A stretch of DNA of 64,000 nt from Fischerella sp. PCC 9431 (GCF_000447295.1 NZ_KE650771.1:5266147-5330146), one strand, 5' to 3'; counted from the stretch's first letter, positions 1-9,444 are shown. Notes: generated from the letters alone by a model not told the origin. Numbers and translations are program-made.

Positions 1-1666
1 TGTTGGTTTTAATTTCAATTCCACCAGAACTTCCCTGTGCATTTTCAGCAACTCGGCTAAAAATTCCACTTAGAAATCCGTCCTTACTCTCACCTTGTGC
101 CGAGATATCACCAGTTGCATTAATGATTACTCTTCCTGCATTTCCGGTTCCAACAGTAGTAAAAGTAGTGGCACTAATTGTTCCGCCATCCTTTAGAGAC
201 AAGTTGTTGGTATTGATTTCAATCCCATCAGAATTACCTTGTGCATTCTCACCAACTTGACTAAAAATTCCACTTTGTGATCCTTTTTTACTCTCACCTT
301 GTGCGGAGATATTGCCAGTTGCATTAATGATCACACTACCTGCATTTCCCATTCCAAGAGTATTAGCACTAATTCGTCCACCATTGGTTAGAGAAACATC
401 TTTGGTATTTATTATTTGGATACCACCAGCATCCCCCTGTCCTGTTGGGTTGACTTGGCTATAAATTCCACTTCGTAATCCTCCGTTATCCTCACCGGAA
501 GCAGAAATATTGCCAGTTGCACTAATGATTACTTTCCCTGCATCTCCTCTTCCAAAAGTGCTAGCGTCAATTATTCCCCCATCATTGAGATATAAGTTGT
601 TGGTTTTAATTTCAATCCCACCAGAATTTCCCTGTGCTAATGAGCCAACTTGGTTAAAAATTGCACTGCTGGTTCCAATCGTATTTTCACCCACAATGGA
701 GATATCACCAGTCGCATTAATAAAAACTCTGCCTGCATCTCCGGTTCCAAAAGTAGTGGCACTAATTGTTCCGCCATTAGTCACAGAAAGATTGTTAGCA
801 GTAATCTTTATATCGCCAGCAGTCCCAGTTGTCCCAGAGAACACAACATTTTGTACTCGTGCATTTGATATGGTGATATCTGAAAGCAAACCATTAGTAG
901 GAAAATTCAGCTTAAAGCTATTGCCAGTTACATCTAATCCTACTGTCCCTGCTGTTGCTAATCCCCCTAATTCAATGCTGCCTCCTGTCGCAGTTAATCT
1001 ACCCCCATCTGATAAATTAATATTGCCGCCTACCAGCGCTAGGGAATTCCCCGGTTGCACCTGAAGTCCAACCAAGTTGTTGTTTGTATCCAATACTGTC
1101 GATTGACTGGCTATGGTTCCAGGATTATCCCGAAACCGCAAACCAATAGGAATATTTACACTTAACAGTGGTACAGCTTGTGGATTCGTCGTACTAAATT
1201 CAAAATTATCATTAAATATAAAACTGTCGGCTGTGGTTCCAAAAAATGAGCCACCACGTAGATCTAAACTGGCATTTCGCCCAAAAAAAATCCCTTTCGG
1301 GTTGAGTAAAAATAGATTTGCGTTACCTAAGACACCCAGTTTCCCAAGAATATTTGAGGGATTACCGCCTGTGACTCTGGTGAGAATATTGGTAATGTTA
1401 GCCGGATTAGAAAAATAGGCTCCTCTACCTTCACCAACATTAAATTCTTGAAAACTATGGAATAGACTTGAGCCGCGAGTTGCACCACCGTCAATGCGAT
1501 CGCTCGGTGTACCATTAATAATTACATTTTGATTAACTATAGAACTTTCTGCGCCCAGAGTACTATCTGGTGTGATTTGCGCTTGAGCAATAGTAATAAA
1601 TGCAAGAGTTTCTAATATTGCTACGGGCAAAGTGAAGAGAACGAATGTATGCCTCGGCTGTGTCAT
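1..1666 (-). CDS. Filamentous haemagglutinin-like exoprotein (TpsA), C-terminus outside window
   Basis: Partial gene: 555 codons are visible and the frame is open to the left edge. The start at 1666 gives MTQPRHTFVLFTLPVAILET followed by ITIAQAQ, a Sec signal peptide ending in an AQA-type cleavage site. Residues about 35-160 match the two-partner-secretion (haemagglutination activity) domain: SDRIDGGATRGSSLFHSF, FNVGEGRGAYFSNP, NLFLLNPKGIFFG. After it come imperfect repeats of about 65 residues of the type NATGDIS..GES..GIFSQV..NAQGNSGGIEI.TNNLSL.DGGTISA, as expected for a beta-helix stalk. In this family the N-terminal domain is recognised by a TpsB outer-membrane transporter; none is visible here. 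Repeat number and the C-terminal function cannot be seen. Confidence 0.88.
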   Translation of the reverse strand, partial: MTQPRHTFVLFTLPVAILETLAFITIAQAQITPDSTLGAESSIVNQNVIINGTPSDRIDGGATRGSSLFHSFQEFNVGEGRGAYFSNPANITNILTRVTGGNPSNILGKLGVLGNANLFLLNPKGIFFGRNASLDLRGGSFFGTTADSFIFNDNFEFSTTNPQAVPLLSVNIPIGLRFRDNPGTIASQSTVLDTNNNLVGLQVQPGNSLALVGGNINLSDGGRLTATGGSIELGGLATAGTVGLDVTGNSFKLNFPTNGLLSDITISNARVQNVVFSGTTGTAGDIKITANNLSVTNGGTISATTFGTGDAGRVFINATGDISIVGENTIGTSSAIFNQVGSLAQGNSGGIEIKTNNLYLNDGGIIDASTFGRGDAGKVIISATGNISASGEDNGGLRSGIYSQVNPTGQGDAGGIQIINTKDVSLTNGGRISANTLGMGNAGSVIINATGNISAQGESKKGSQSGIFSQVGENAQGNSDGIEINTNNLSLKDGGTISATTFTTVGTGNAGRVIINATGDISAQGESKDGFLSGIFSRVAENAQGSSGGIEIKTN

Positions 1667-2249
1667 CCTCAGTATCCTGTTTTAATAATGGAAGAGAACC
1701 CTGATGTGTAAAAATACGGAACATAGCATCTAACAAAGTATTAGAAACCAAATCGTCATGTTATGACGCATATTCGTAAATTTTCTTAAAAATACGCCCG
1801 TTTTTGAAATCTCTTCCTTCCAACCTCTTTCTCTTACAAGCTGAAGTAGGAGTAACGTAAAACTAAGCTTTTTGCTTTTTGGGCTTCACAGAGGGGATGA
1901 GGGAGAATTCAAGCCAGTATTTGTCCAACTCACCTGAAAAATAGAACGACAAATTACACTTTAATTTCTCTTTTGATAAGAAATTGTTAGAGACGCGCCT
2001 TAGCAAAGCCATGCGCGTCTCTAAGTCTATTATGTATTCCTAATATTTGTTGAATCTGTATTACCTAGACCATCTTTTAAGTTCAAAGTCAAAAGTAAAA
2101 AACAAAAAAATATTTATTTCAAAAAATATAAGCCCTTGAATTTATTCATGGAGAAAGATAAATATCTCCTTATTTCAAGACAAAGAATTTATTCGTGGGG
2201 ATTTCTTTTTACTTTGATCTTTTTACTTAATTGATCGCCTATTTTCTAT
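1667..2249. other. Intergenic region with one perfect palindrome
   Basis: No convincing gene in 583 bases. It contains a 12-bp perfect inverted repeat (TTAGAGACGCGC at 1987-1998, GCGCGTCTCTAA at 2013-2024) around the loop CTTAGCAAAGCCAT. Its arms belong to the GAGACGCG palindrome family also seen near 35150, 48444 and 58131. It could act as a bidirectional terminator between the two flanking minus-strand genes, but there is no clean T-run. The remainder is AT-rich. Confidence 0.6.
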
Positions 2250-3053
2250 TTAATTCAATGATCCCTTGAAGCCAATTGGCCCTTCTCCGTCATAAGTCAT
2301 AGTTCCGTTCAAAGTTTTCCCACCATCATTGGAACTGACGTTGAGCGCAACTACATTTTGGTTCTCACGATAACCAATAATCCAAACACCTCCTGGATTC
2401 CAAGGAGCAGATGAGCCTCCCCACTGATTCTCTACGTTGTAGTTGTTGCTACCTAAGAGAGTTCCTTTGAAACCGATGGGACCTTCACCACTGTAAGTCA
2501 TGGTTCCGGTCAGAGTCTTACCGCCATCATTTGATTTAATGTCGATCGCAACCACGTTTTGATTGTTGCGACAGCCCAAAGCCCAGACACCACCTACATT
2601 CCACGGGGCTGAACTTCCTCCCCACTGATTTTCTACTGTATACGCACCACCTTCAGCCTTTGTACCTTTGAAACCAATAGGTCCTTCACCTTTGTAAGTC
2701 ATGGTTCCATTGAGGGTTTGTCCGCCATCGCTAGACTGAATATTGACGGCGACAACACTCTGGTTAGCACGATAACCGATTACCCATGTACCACCGGGAT
2801 TCCAAGGAGCAGAACTTCCTCCCCATTGGTTTTCGACTGTGTAATTATTGCTACCTGAGCGGGTAGCCCGAAAACCAATAGGTCCTTCACCTTGGTAAGT
2901 TATAGTTCCATTGAGGGTTTGTCCGCCATCGTCAGATTTCACATCCATCGCGACAACGTTCTGGTTAGAACGAGCACCAATCACCCATTTGCCACCTTCA
3001 TTCCACGGAGCAGAAGAGCCACCCCACTGATTTTGTACTTGATATAGTGTCAT
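2250..3053 (-). CDS. OAA-family high-mannose lectin with four tandem repeats
   Basis: The 267-residue protein is four copies of a ~67-residue unit: (V)ENQWGGSSAPWN.GG.W.IG.R.NQNVVA.....DGG.TLNGT.TY.GEGPIGF. This is the signature of the Oscillatoria agardhii agglutinin (OAA) family, beta-barrel lectins that bind the core of high-mannose glycans; OAA itself has two repeats. Each repeat keeps the WGGSSAPW loop and the GEGPIGF loop, which hold the sugar-contacting residues in the family. There is no signal peptide (MTLYQVQNQWGG starts directly in repeat 1), so it is probably cytoplasmic or released on lysis, as is usual for the family. All four units keep the key residues, so eight carbohydrate sites are predicted if each repeat contributes to binding as in OAA. 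Confidence 0.95.
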   Translation of the reverse strand: MTLYQVQNQWGGSSAPWNEGGKWVIGARSNQNVVAMDVKSDDGGQTLNGTITYQGEGPIGFRATRSGSNNYTVENQWGGSSAPWNPGGTWVIGYRANQSVVAVNIQSSDGGQTLNGTMTYKGEGPIGFKGTKAEGGAYTVENQWGGSSAPWNVGGVWALGCRNNQNVVAIDIKSNDGGKTLTGTMTYSGEGPIGFKGTLLGSNNYNVENQWGGSSAPWNPGGVWIIGYRENQNVVALNVSSNDGGKTLNGTMTYDGEGPIGFKGSLN

Positions 3054-3513
3054 ATTTTTGTAATATTCGCAAAGTTGACACTCGTTAATTTGTCAGAATT
3101 TAAATCATAATTCAAGGACATTTAAGACAGTTAAGACAGTTAGTAATTAAATGTAATAAATAAGGTTTTTAGTACAAAAGTAACTAGACAAAATTCATTA
3201 AATTAAGTTTATCTGAATTCTCCAATATTTTTGTCAGGAGACGAAAATTGTACCAACGAAATTAGGCATATATAGCATTTTTCAGGAAAAACATGATTTG
3301 ATCGCCTAACATACTCATGTTATCGGCGGTGTGTGATCGCAAAGCCATAACACAACGGCGATAAAGCGGGAGAAACATCCATACCGCCTTTTGCTTCCCC
3401 TACTTAAGATTTACTTTCTAAATAGTCTCCTAATTACAATGAGTTTGTGGTTAATTGTTGTTTGGGACTAATACCAAACAACCAAATTCAGTTTATTCAC
3501 ACCTATACCTTTG
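3054..3513. other. Intergenic region, divergent promoters expected
   Basis: 460 bases between the divergently transcribed lectin and aldo/keto reductase genes, so both promoters should lie here. Near 3120-3145 there is a short direct repeat (AAGACAGTT twice). No convincing -35/-10 pair, RNA gene or coding frame was recognised. Confidence 0.4.
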
Positions 3514-4695
3514 ATGCTATACAGAAGATTTGGTCGTACAGAATTACAAATGCCTGTGTTTTCTTGTGGAGGTATGCGATACCAATATAAATGGCAAGAT
3601 GTGCCACAGTGGCAGATTCCCCGCGATCACCAGGCAAATTTGGAAGCGACAATTCAACGCTCCATAGAATTAGGCATTAATCATATCGAAACTGCCCGTG
3701 GTTATGGTAGTTCGGAAATGCAATTGGGTAAAATTCTACCTCAGCTTCCCCGCGACAAATTAATTGTTCAAACTAAAATCAGTCCTGGGGAAGATGCAAA
3801 GAAATTTCTCAGTACATTTGAAAAATCACTCCGATATCTGCGTTTAGATTATATTGATTTACTGGGTATACACGGTATCAATAATTCTGAATTATTGAAC
3901 TACACCATTCGTCCGGGTGGTTGTTTAGAAGTGGCAAGAAAATTACAAGCCCAAGGTAAAGTCAGGTTTATTGGCTTTTCTACTCATGGTTCGACAGATA
4001 CTATTATCCAAGCAATTAACACTAATCAATTCGATTACGTGAATTTGCACTGGTATTATATTAATCAAGTCAATTGGGCTGCTATTGAGGCTGCTACTGC
4101 ACATGACATGGGTGTGTTTATTATTAGTCCATCTGATAAGGGAGGAAAGTTATATGATCCACCAGAAAAATTAGTTAAACTTTGTTCTCCTTTGAGTCCG
4201 ATGGTGTTTAATGATTTGTTTTGTCTTAGTCATCCCCAAGTACATACTTTAAGTTTAGGAGCAGCAAAACCTACAGACTTTAATGAACATCTGAAAACTT
4301 TAGATTTGCTAGATCAAGCCTCAGAAATTTTGCCGCCAATTTTGACACGTTTAGAGGAAGAAGCTATTACTATTCTTGGAGAAGATTGGGTTAAAACCTG
4401 GCATGTTAATTTACCCACTTATGAACAAACTCCTGGACAGGTAAATATTCCGGTGATTTTGTGGCTATGGAATTTAGCGATCGCCTACGACATGATAGAT
4501 TATGCCAAAATGCGCTACAACTTACTTGGCAATGCTAGCCACTGGTTGCCTGGTGAAAAAGCAGAGCAAATAGAGAAATTAGACTTGCACTCATGTCTGA
4601 GTCGCAGTCCCCATGCAGACAAAATTCCTAGCATTCTTGCACAAGCACATCAAATTTTACAAGGCGAAGCAGTACAGAGATTATCACGGAGTTAA
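3514..4695 (+). CDS. Aldo/keto reductase family protein
   Basis: The 393-residue protein has an aldo/keto reductase barrel: MLYRRFGRTELQMPVFSCGG at the N-terminus, then GINHIETARGYGSSE, LIVQTKI, DYIDLLGIHG and GKVRFIGFSTHG, in family order. Members of this branch reduce carbonyl substrates with NADPH; the substrate cannot be read from sequence. The catalytic set appears as Tyr in the RGYG motif, Lys in VQTK and His in IHG, but the usual Asp before TA is Glu (HIETA). The C-terminal ~120 residues extend beyond the barrel and lack the four-Cys ferredoxin motif found in some related proteins. A TTG lies one codon upstream of the chosen ATG. Downstream is a superoxide dismutase gene on the same strand, 69 bp away. 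Confidence 0.85.
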   Translation: MLYRRFGRTELQMPVFSCGGMRYQYKWQDVPQWQIPRDHQANLEATIQRSIELGINHIETARGYGSSEMQLGKILPQLPRDKLIVQTKISPGEDAKKFLSTFEKSLRYLRLDYIDLLGIHGINNSELLNYTIRPGGCLEVARKLQAQGKVRFIGFSTHGSTDTIIQAINTNQFDYVNLHWYYINQVNWAAIEAATAHDMGVFIISPSDKGGKLYDPPEKLVKLCSPLSPMVFNDLFCLSHPQVHTLSLGAAKPTDFNEHLKTLDLLDQASEILPPILTRLEEEAITILGEDWVKTWHVNLPTYEQTPGQVNIPVILWLWNLAIAYDMIDYAKMRYNLLGNASHWLPGEKAEQIEKLDLHSCLSRSPHADKIPSILAQAHQILQGEAVQRLSRS

Positions 4696-4764
4696 TTGAC
4701 CAAAATCTAAGAAAATAGTAACTGCAAACCAATTTTGCTAATGTATTTGCTTGGTGTAAATCTT

Positions 4765-5532
4765 ATGATTCTTAAACGTCGGCATTTTCTAGTTTTGCTT
4801 GGTGCGGGTATAGGCGCTTTTGCTTTAGATTCTTGCGCCTCTGCAAGTACTCCTGATTCCACTTCTCCAACTTCTTCAGCTTCTCCAACTTCCCCAAGTT
4901 CCAATAAATCAGATAATTCTGGAGCAATTAAACTACCCGATCTGCCTTATGATTATAATGCTTTGGAACCACACATTGATGCAGCCACAATGCGCTTCCA
5001 TCACGACAAACACCATGCAGCCTATGTCAAAAATCTGAATGCAGCATTAGACAAATATCCAGATCTCAAAAACAAAAGCGTAGAAGATTTACTGCGTGAT
5101 CTCAACAGCGTTCCTGAAGATATTCGCACAACGGTACGCAATAATGGTGGTGGTCATATTAACCACTCAATGTTTTGGATGATCATGAAACCCAACGGTG
5201 GTGGTGAACCAACCGGGGCGATCGCTAACGCGATCAAAGAAAATTTTGGCAGCTTTGCAGATTTCAAAAAGCAGTTCAACGATGCGGGTAGTAAACGATT
5301 TGGTAGTGGCTGGGCTTGGCTTGTCCGCAATCAAGATGGCAAGCTGGAAGTTGTCAGTACGCCTAATCAAGATACTCCTTTGAGCGAAGGCAAATATCCG
5401 ATTATGGGTAACGATGTATGGGAACATGCTTATTACCTCAAATACCAAAACCGCCGTGCTGATTATTTAGACGCTTGGTGGAACGTGCTGAACTGGGATG
5501 AAATTAACAAACGATTCGCAGCAGCAGCTTAA
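4765..5532 (+). CDS. sodA: Manganese superoxide dismutase with N-terminal lipoprotein/Tat-like signal
   Basis: Superoxide dismutase that converts superoxide to hydrogen peroxide and oxygen. Residues 1-24 ([20 protein letters not shown], then LDSC) combine a twin-Arg KRRHFL motif with a lipobox-like LDSC. A Ser/Pro/Thr-rich linker to about residue 53 precedes the catalytic domain. The metal ligands are visible: His in [10 protein letters not shown], His in HINHSMFW, and Asp and His in [11 protein letters not shown]. The GSGWAWLV and STPNQDTPL motifs, with Gln where Fe enzymes carry a small residue, point to Mn. Membrane-anchored MnSODs are known in Nostocales, where they protect thylakoid and plasma membranes. 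In-frame starts at 4741 (ATG) and 4735 (TTG) exist; 4765 was chosen because the signal starts there. Confidence 0.92.
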   Translation: MILKRRHFLVLLGAGIGAFALDSCASASTPDSTSPTSSASPTSPSSNKSDNSGAIKLPDLPYDYNALEPHIDAATMRFHHDKHHAAYVKNLNAALDKYPDLKNKSVEDLLRDLNSVPEDIRTTVRNNGGGHINHSMFWMIMKPNGGGEPTGAIANAIKENFGSFADFKKQFNDAGSKRFGSGWAWLVRNQDGKLEVVSTPNQDTPLSEGKYPIMGNDVWEHAYYLKYQNRRADYLDAWWNVLNWDEINKRFAAAA

Positions 5533-5725
5533 GCGGTTATTGGTTTGTAGACGCTATAAATTCAATCGTTATTTGCGATCGCGTAGCGGCTACTTTACAG
5601 CATAGCTTTCACGTTTGTGGTGAATGGGTATAGGGGTGTAGAAGGAAGAAAAACAATTAAATATTTACCCTTACATCCTCATACCCTCACACCCCTATCC
5701 CCCTAGTTTTTGTAAGAGTGAAATT

Positions 5726-6481
5726 GTGAACGACTTAACCGTGCCTTCTTTACCAGAATTGCCAGATATATGGCAGCAAACTCTCAATTGGCAACCGACA
5801 ACTGAACAACAGGTACAATTGCAGAGGTTGTATGAATTGATTTTAGAAGGTAATCAAAAGCTGAATTTAACCAGAATCACCGACCCCCAGGAATTTTGGG
5901 AAAAACATCTCTGGGATTCTCTGCGGGGAATTGCACCCTTACTAAGAAATGGGGAAAAAAATTTCACTTCAACACCCCAGCACTTCATTGATATTGGTAC
6001 AGGCGCGGGTTTTCCTGGTATTCCTGTTGCGATCGCTCTATCTAATTGCACTGTCACACTTGTTGATTCTACTCGCAAAAAAACAGCTTTTATTGAACAG
6101 ATTCTACCTGAGTTGCAGTTAGATAATACTAAAACACTAACTGGTAGAGTTGAGGAAATCGGTCAACAGTCTCAGCACCGCCAAAACTATGATGTAGCCA
6201 TGATTCGCGCTGTTAGTAATGCATCAGTATGCGCGGAATACGCTTTGCCATTACTCAAACAAGGTGGTTTAGCCATAGTTTATCGGGGTAACTGGACAGA
6301 AAATGAAACTACGGCTTTAAAAGATGCTGTGAAACAGCTTGGTGGAGAAATAGAAGCGATCGATCAATTTACAACTCCATTGAGTCATAGTCTGCGCCAC
6401 TGTTTGCACCTACGGAAGATAGCACCCACCCCAGCTAAATTCCCCCGTGCTGTCGGTACACCTACACAAAAACCACTTTAA
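5726..6481 (+). CDS. rsmG: 16S rRNA (guanine-527-N7)-methyltransferase RsmG
   Basis: SAM-dependent methyltransferase that makes m7G527 in the 530 loop of 16S rRNA. The 251-residue length is normal. Motifs: NLTRITDPQEFWEKHLWDSL near residue 50 (typical GidB N-terminus), the SAM loop FIDIGTGAGFPGIPVAI near residue 90, and AVSNASVCAEYALPLLKQGG near residue 175. Translation starts at GTG 5726, giving MNDLTVPSLPELPDIW; there is no in-frame ATG nearby that keeps the domain. Upstream (5630-5710) a pair of inverted ATAGGGGTGT/ACACCCCTAT arms could terminate the SOD transcript. Confidence 0.95.
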   Translation: MNDLTVPSLPELPDIWQQTLNWQPTTEQQVQLQRLYELILEGNQKLNLTRITDPQEFWEKHLWDSLRGIAPLLRNGEKNFTSTPQHFIDIGTGAGFPGIPVAIALSNCTVTLVDSTRKKTAFIEQILPELQLDNTKTLTGRVEEIGQQSQHRQNYDVAMIRAVSNASVCAEYALPLLKQGGLAIVYRGNWTENETTALKDAVKQLGGEIEAIDQFTTPLSHSLRHCLHLRKIAPTPAKFPRAVGTPTQKPL

Positions 6482-6671
6482 TTTTGTCAATAGTCAAGGG
6501 TCAAGATTTAAGAGTTTTTTGACCATTTACCATTGACTATTGACACTTGACTAAGTGACTAATGACTTAAATTAGATTAAAGTTAAAAAGTGTAAAGAAT
6601 TATTCTGTTTTCCTCTCATCTTTTAAAACAACTTGTTCACGTTTACTGTAGATAATCGTATAAAAAAGTCC

Positions 6672-7478
6672 ATGCAGCATTGTTTTTGGCGACGAATTCT
6701 GGTATTTTGTGCAGTGTTTTTCTTGGCAGGGTCAATTTGGGTGACATATCCTCCCTACGCTCATGCTTACGACAATCCAGAGTTACTACCAGACACCCCA
6801 ACCCCAGTCGTAGACTTAGCTAAATCCCTCAATCCAGTTCAAGAAGAAAACCTTGTTAAAAAACTAGAACAATTTGAAGCTCAAACCGGCTGGAAGTTGA
6901 GGGTTTTAACTCAGTATGACCGTACACCTGGTTTAGCAATTAAGAACTTTTGGAAACTCGATGACAAAAGTGTTTTATTAGTTGCTGATGCCAGTGGTGG
7001 TAACATTCTTAACTTCAATGTCGGCGATGCAGTTTACAAGTTACTACCCCGCACATTTTGGGTAGAGCTACAAACACGCTTTGGCAACTTATACTTTGTA
7101 CGAGAAGAAGGGGAAGACGGAGCAATCATACAAGCTCTAGAATCAATTGAAACTTGTTTGCGTCAAGGTGGTTGTCGTGTGGTTCCTGGACTACCAAGAG
7201 AACAGTGGATTCTGACGCTGATTAGCTCAATCATTGGTGGGATTGTTTGTGGTTTTGCTGCTCAACCCCGCCGTGAAGGACAAATTTTTGCTTGGCAATG
7301 GGCTTTAATTTTTTCTCCTCTGTGGGGAATTTTATTTATCGCCTTCGGTATTGGTCCAGTAGTAACCCGCACTTCCGATTGGATACCTTTAGTCCGTAAT
7401 ATCTCTGGTTTTCTCATCGGTGTATTAGTTGCTTACTTATCGAACTTTTTTAGTCGTTCTTCAGCATCGGAAATGTGA
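6672..7478 (+). CDS. TPM-domain membrane protein, Psb32-like
   Basis: The 268-residue protein has an N-terminal signal (RRILVFCAVFFLAGSIWVTY, ending near AHA|YDNPELLP). A TPM domain (about 40-165) follows, with LNPVQEENLVKKLEQFEAQ, LRVLTQYDRTPGL, SVLLVADASGGNILNFNVG and FWVELQTRFG. Two or three hydrophobic segments lie at about 175-255. This arrangement matches cyanobacterial Psb32 and the plant TLP18.3/TERP-type proteins, which associate with photosystem II and affect its repair. Start: the ATG at 6672 places the signal at the N-terminus; an upstream in-frame TTG at 6633 would add 13 polar residues. The lumenal location follows from the signal and the family and is inference. Confidence 0.8.
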   Translation: MQHCFWRRILVFCAVFFLAGSIWVTYPPYAHAYDNPELLPDTPTPVVDLAKSLNPVQEENLVKKLEQFEAQTGWKLRVLTQYDRTPGLAIKNFWKLDDKSVLLVADASGGNILNFNVGDAVYKLLPRTFWVELQTRFGNLYFVREEGEDGAIIQALESIETCLRQGGCRVVPGLPREQWILTLISSIIGGIVCGFAAQPRREGQIFAWQWALIFSPLWGILFIAFGIGPVVTRTSDWIPLVRNISGFLIGVLVAYLSNFFSRSSASEM

Positions 7479-7579
7479 GTTAGCCATTCGTTATTAATTG
7501 TTACAAATGACAAAGGACAAAGGACAAAGAACTAATAACTCATTTAAGCTGAAAGCTGTTAGCTGAATGCTGAAAAGCA

Positions 7580-8197
7580 ATGGAATGGCACATAACTGAT
7601 GCTGAGAGTTTAGCAATAATTGATAGCGAAATTGGCGAGCATGTCTTTTCACCTGCCGAGTATGAAATTGTTCGGCGGGTGATTTATGCTACTGCTGATT
7701 TTGAATATAAATCTTTGATTCGTTTCTCTGAGCGTGCTTTGCAAGCTGGAGCAGCAGCATTGGCTGCACGTACAACTATGATCGTAGATGTACCGATGGT
7801 GCAGGCAAGTATTAACTACGAGATTCAAAGTACTTTTGCTAACGCAGTGTATTGCAGTATCGATACACTTACTCGTCCTCAAAAAGAAAAAACTCGTGCA
7901 GCTTGGGGAATTGAAACTTTAGCTAAACGTTATCCTGAAGGTTTATTTGTCATCGGTCAAGCCCAAACGGCTTTATCCACACTTGTTGATTTAATCGAAG
8001 CGGAAGAAATCAGACCAGCTTTGGTGATTGCAACACCAGCAGGTTTTATCAACACAGATAGTGACAAAGAACGCTTGCGAGATTCTCTAATACCGAACAT
8101 TACAATTGATAGTCGCAAAGGTGGCGCATTAGTCGCAGCTGCAATTGTTGAAGGTCTAGTAGATTTAGCTTGGCAAGCTTATGGGAAAGCGAGGTGA
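7580..8197 (+). CDS. cobH: Precorrin-8X methylmutase (CobH/CbiC)
   Basis: Cobalamin-pathway isomerase that moves the C-11 methyl to C-12 of precorrin-8X, giving hydrogenobyrinate or its cobalt form. The 205-residue length is typical. Motifs: FSPAEYEIVRRVIYATADFE (20-40), AGAAALAARTTMIVDVPMVQ (58-77), FVIGQAQTALSTLVDLIE and PALVIATPAGFIN. At the position of the catalytic His of Pseudomonas CobH (VHA..) this protein reads IYATADF, so a Tyr stands where the His is expected by my unaided alignment. The upstream gap carries STRR-like repeats and no operon partner for cobalamin synthesis is adjacent. Confidence 0.92.
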   Translation: MEWHITDAESLAIIDSEIGEHVFSPAEYEIVRRVIYATADFEYKSLIRFSERALQAGAAALAARTTMIVDVPMVQASINYEIQSTFANAVYCSIDTLTRPQKEKTRAAWGIETLAKRYPEGLFVIGQAQTALSTLVDLIEAEEIRPALVIATPAGFINTDSDKERLRDSLIPNITIDSRKGGALVAAAIVEGLVDLAWQAYGKAR

Positions 8198-8357
8198 TCG
8201 GGGAGCAGCTACAAGGACACACACAGAGATCTGTTTCCAAAATTATCTTTACATCACTTTACAGTGTCCCATTTTATCGTGAGGCATACCCATCTGCGTA
8301 AATTTAGTTTCTGCCCTTGATATATAGCAGTTTGTTGATATTCAGGAAAGAAACACC

Positions 8358-8741
8358 ATGAATAAAATCAAAACAGTTGAAACTCAGATTATCAAGGCCG
8401 AAGAACAACTCAGACTGGCGATGCTTGCTTCTGATGTCAGCACCTTGAATGAACTACTAGCCCCTGAAATTATCATCACAAGTCATTTAGGGGAATTATT
8501 AACAAAACAAGATGATCTAGCTGCTCATGAATCTGGTTTGATAAAGATAAATGAGCTGAAACCTTCTGAGCAACATATTCAACTCCACGGAGAGGTTGCA
8601 ATTGTTTCAGTGCGAATGCAATTGTCTGGTAGTTATAATGGCAAGCCTGCAAATGGTGACTTTCGTTTTACGCGCGTTTGGGCTGTCTCTTCTAACGGAA
8701 ATTGGCATATCGTCGCTGCCCATATAGGTATGATAGCCTAA
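8358..8741 (+). CDS. SnoaL/NTF2-like (DUF4440-type) small protein
   Basis: The 127-residue protein has the pattern of a DUF4440/NTF2-like cone fold: an N-terminal helix (VETQIIKAEEQLRLAMLASD), then LNELLAPEIIITSHLGELLT, and a C-terminal sheet FRFTRVWAVSSNGNWHIVAAH. Many members are small ligand-binding or enzymatic domains; no catalytic pair can be assigned here. A plausible ribosome-binding site (CAGGAAAG) precedes the ATG. It stands alone between cobH and a convergent membrane protein gene. Confidence 0.7.
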   Translation: MNKIKTVETQIIKAEEQLRLAMLASDVSTLNELLAPEIIITSHLGELLTKQDDLAAHESGLIKINELKPSEQHIQLHGEVAIVSVRMQLSGSYNGKPANGDFRFTRVWAVSSNGNWHIVAAHIGMIA

Positions 8742-8760
8742 CGCCCGATCCTCAATACCT

Positions 8761-9444
8761 TTATTCCTCTACGGGGCGACGTCTGCGGGGTCTTTCTGAG
8801 GGGCGATCGCGTAAACGGCGACTCACTTCCGGAAAATAATCTCGTCGCAAATAGGGATAATCATTTACCCATAAATCACGACTGGGAATATAAATATCGC
8901 TGATTTCTTCAATTCTGCTCAAATCTGGACGATTTGACATTACCACCATTTCTACTTTCTGACCACGCGCAATCACTTTATGCTCAACTCGTAATGGTGC
9001 TACAAGTTGAGCGCTAAATCCGGTTTCGTCACCTACTTCTAAATTGATTCGCTTTTCCCGGTTTTCTACTATTACTAAATCACCTTTGTTGTCAACGGTT
9101 TCTTGTTTACCAATCAATTCGTCTGTAATCCACCAATCCAAAACCCGACCACGGAAAAACCCACTATATTTGTAACGGCGACATTTAGCATTCCGCATAC
9201 TAGCCCAGAATATAGGCCCCCATAGCCAGTAAAAAGCACCAATTACTCCAAGCAAAAATATTATTGGACCAAAACCAGGTATGGAAAAAAGTCTTGCTAG
9301 GACATAAACACCTGCAATGACAACAGAAATTAACAGCCTCTGTAAAAAATCTGGAAATTTTCCCCAATAATATTTGTACTGCTGACTAGTGGCAATTAAG
9401 GGGACGAGTTGATTAAATTTTTGGCGAGTCAGTGGGACAAGCAT
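8761..9444 (-). CDS. Conserved cyanobacterial membrane protein of unknown function
   Basis: The 227-residue protein has two adjacent hydrophobic segments (about 35-85: LQRLLISVVIAGVYVLARLF and FGPIIFLLGVIGAFYWLWGP). A soluble domain follows with YSGFFRGRVLDWWITDELIG and a beta-rich stretch, and the C-terminal tail is Arg/Pro-rich (RRLRDRPSERPRRRRPVEE). I recognise it only as a type common in cyanobacteria. No catalytic motif is visible and nothing in the sequence supports a transport function. It lies 55 bp downstream of dapB on the same strand and could be cotranscribed with it, although an STRR-type repeat separates them. Confidence 0.65.
   Translation of the reverse strand: MLVPLTRQKFNQLVPLIATSQQYKYYWGKFPDFLQRLLISVVIAGVYVLARLFSIPGFGPIIFLLGVIGAFYWLWGPIFWASMRNAKCRRYKYSGFFRGRVLDWWITDELIGKQETVDNKGDLVIVENREKRINLEVGDETGFSAQLVAPLRVEHKVIARGQKVEMVVMSNRPDLSRIEEISDIYIPSRDLWVNDYPYLRRDYFPEVSRRLRDRPSERPRRRRPVEE

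Noticed and set aside
3-1418. Several plus-strand frames in the first 1.4 kb
   Set aside because: All lie antisense to the haemagglutinin-like gene, whose minus-strand translation gives a clear family match and is open to the window edge.
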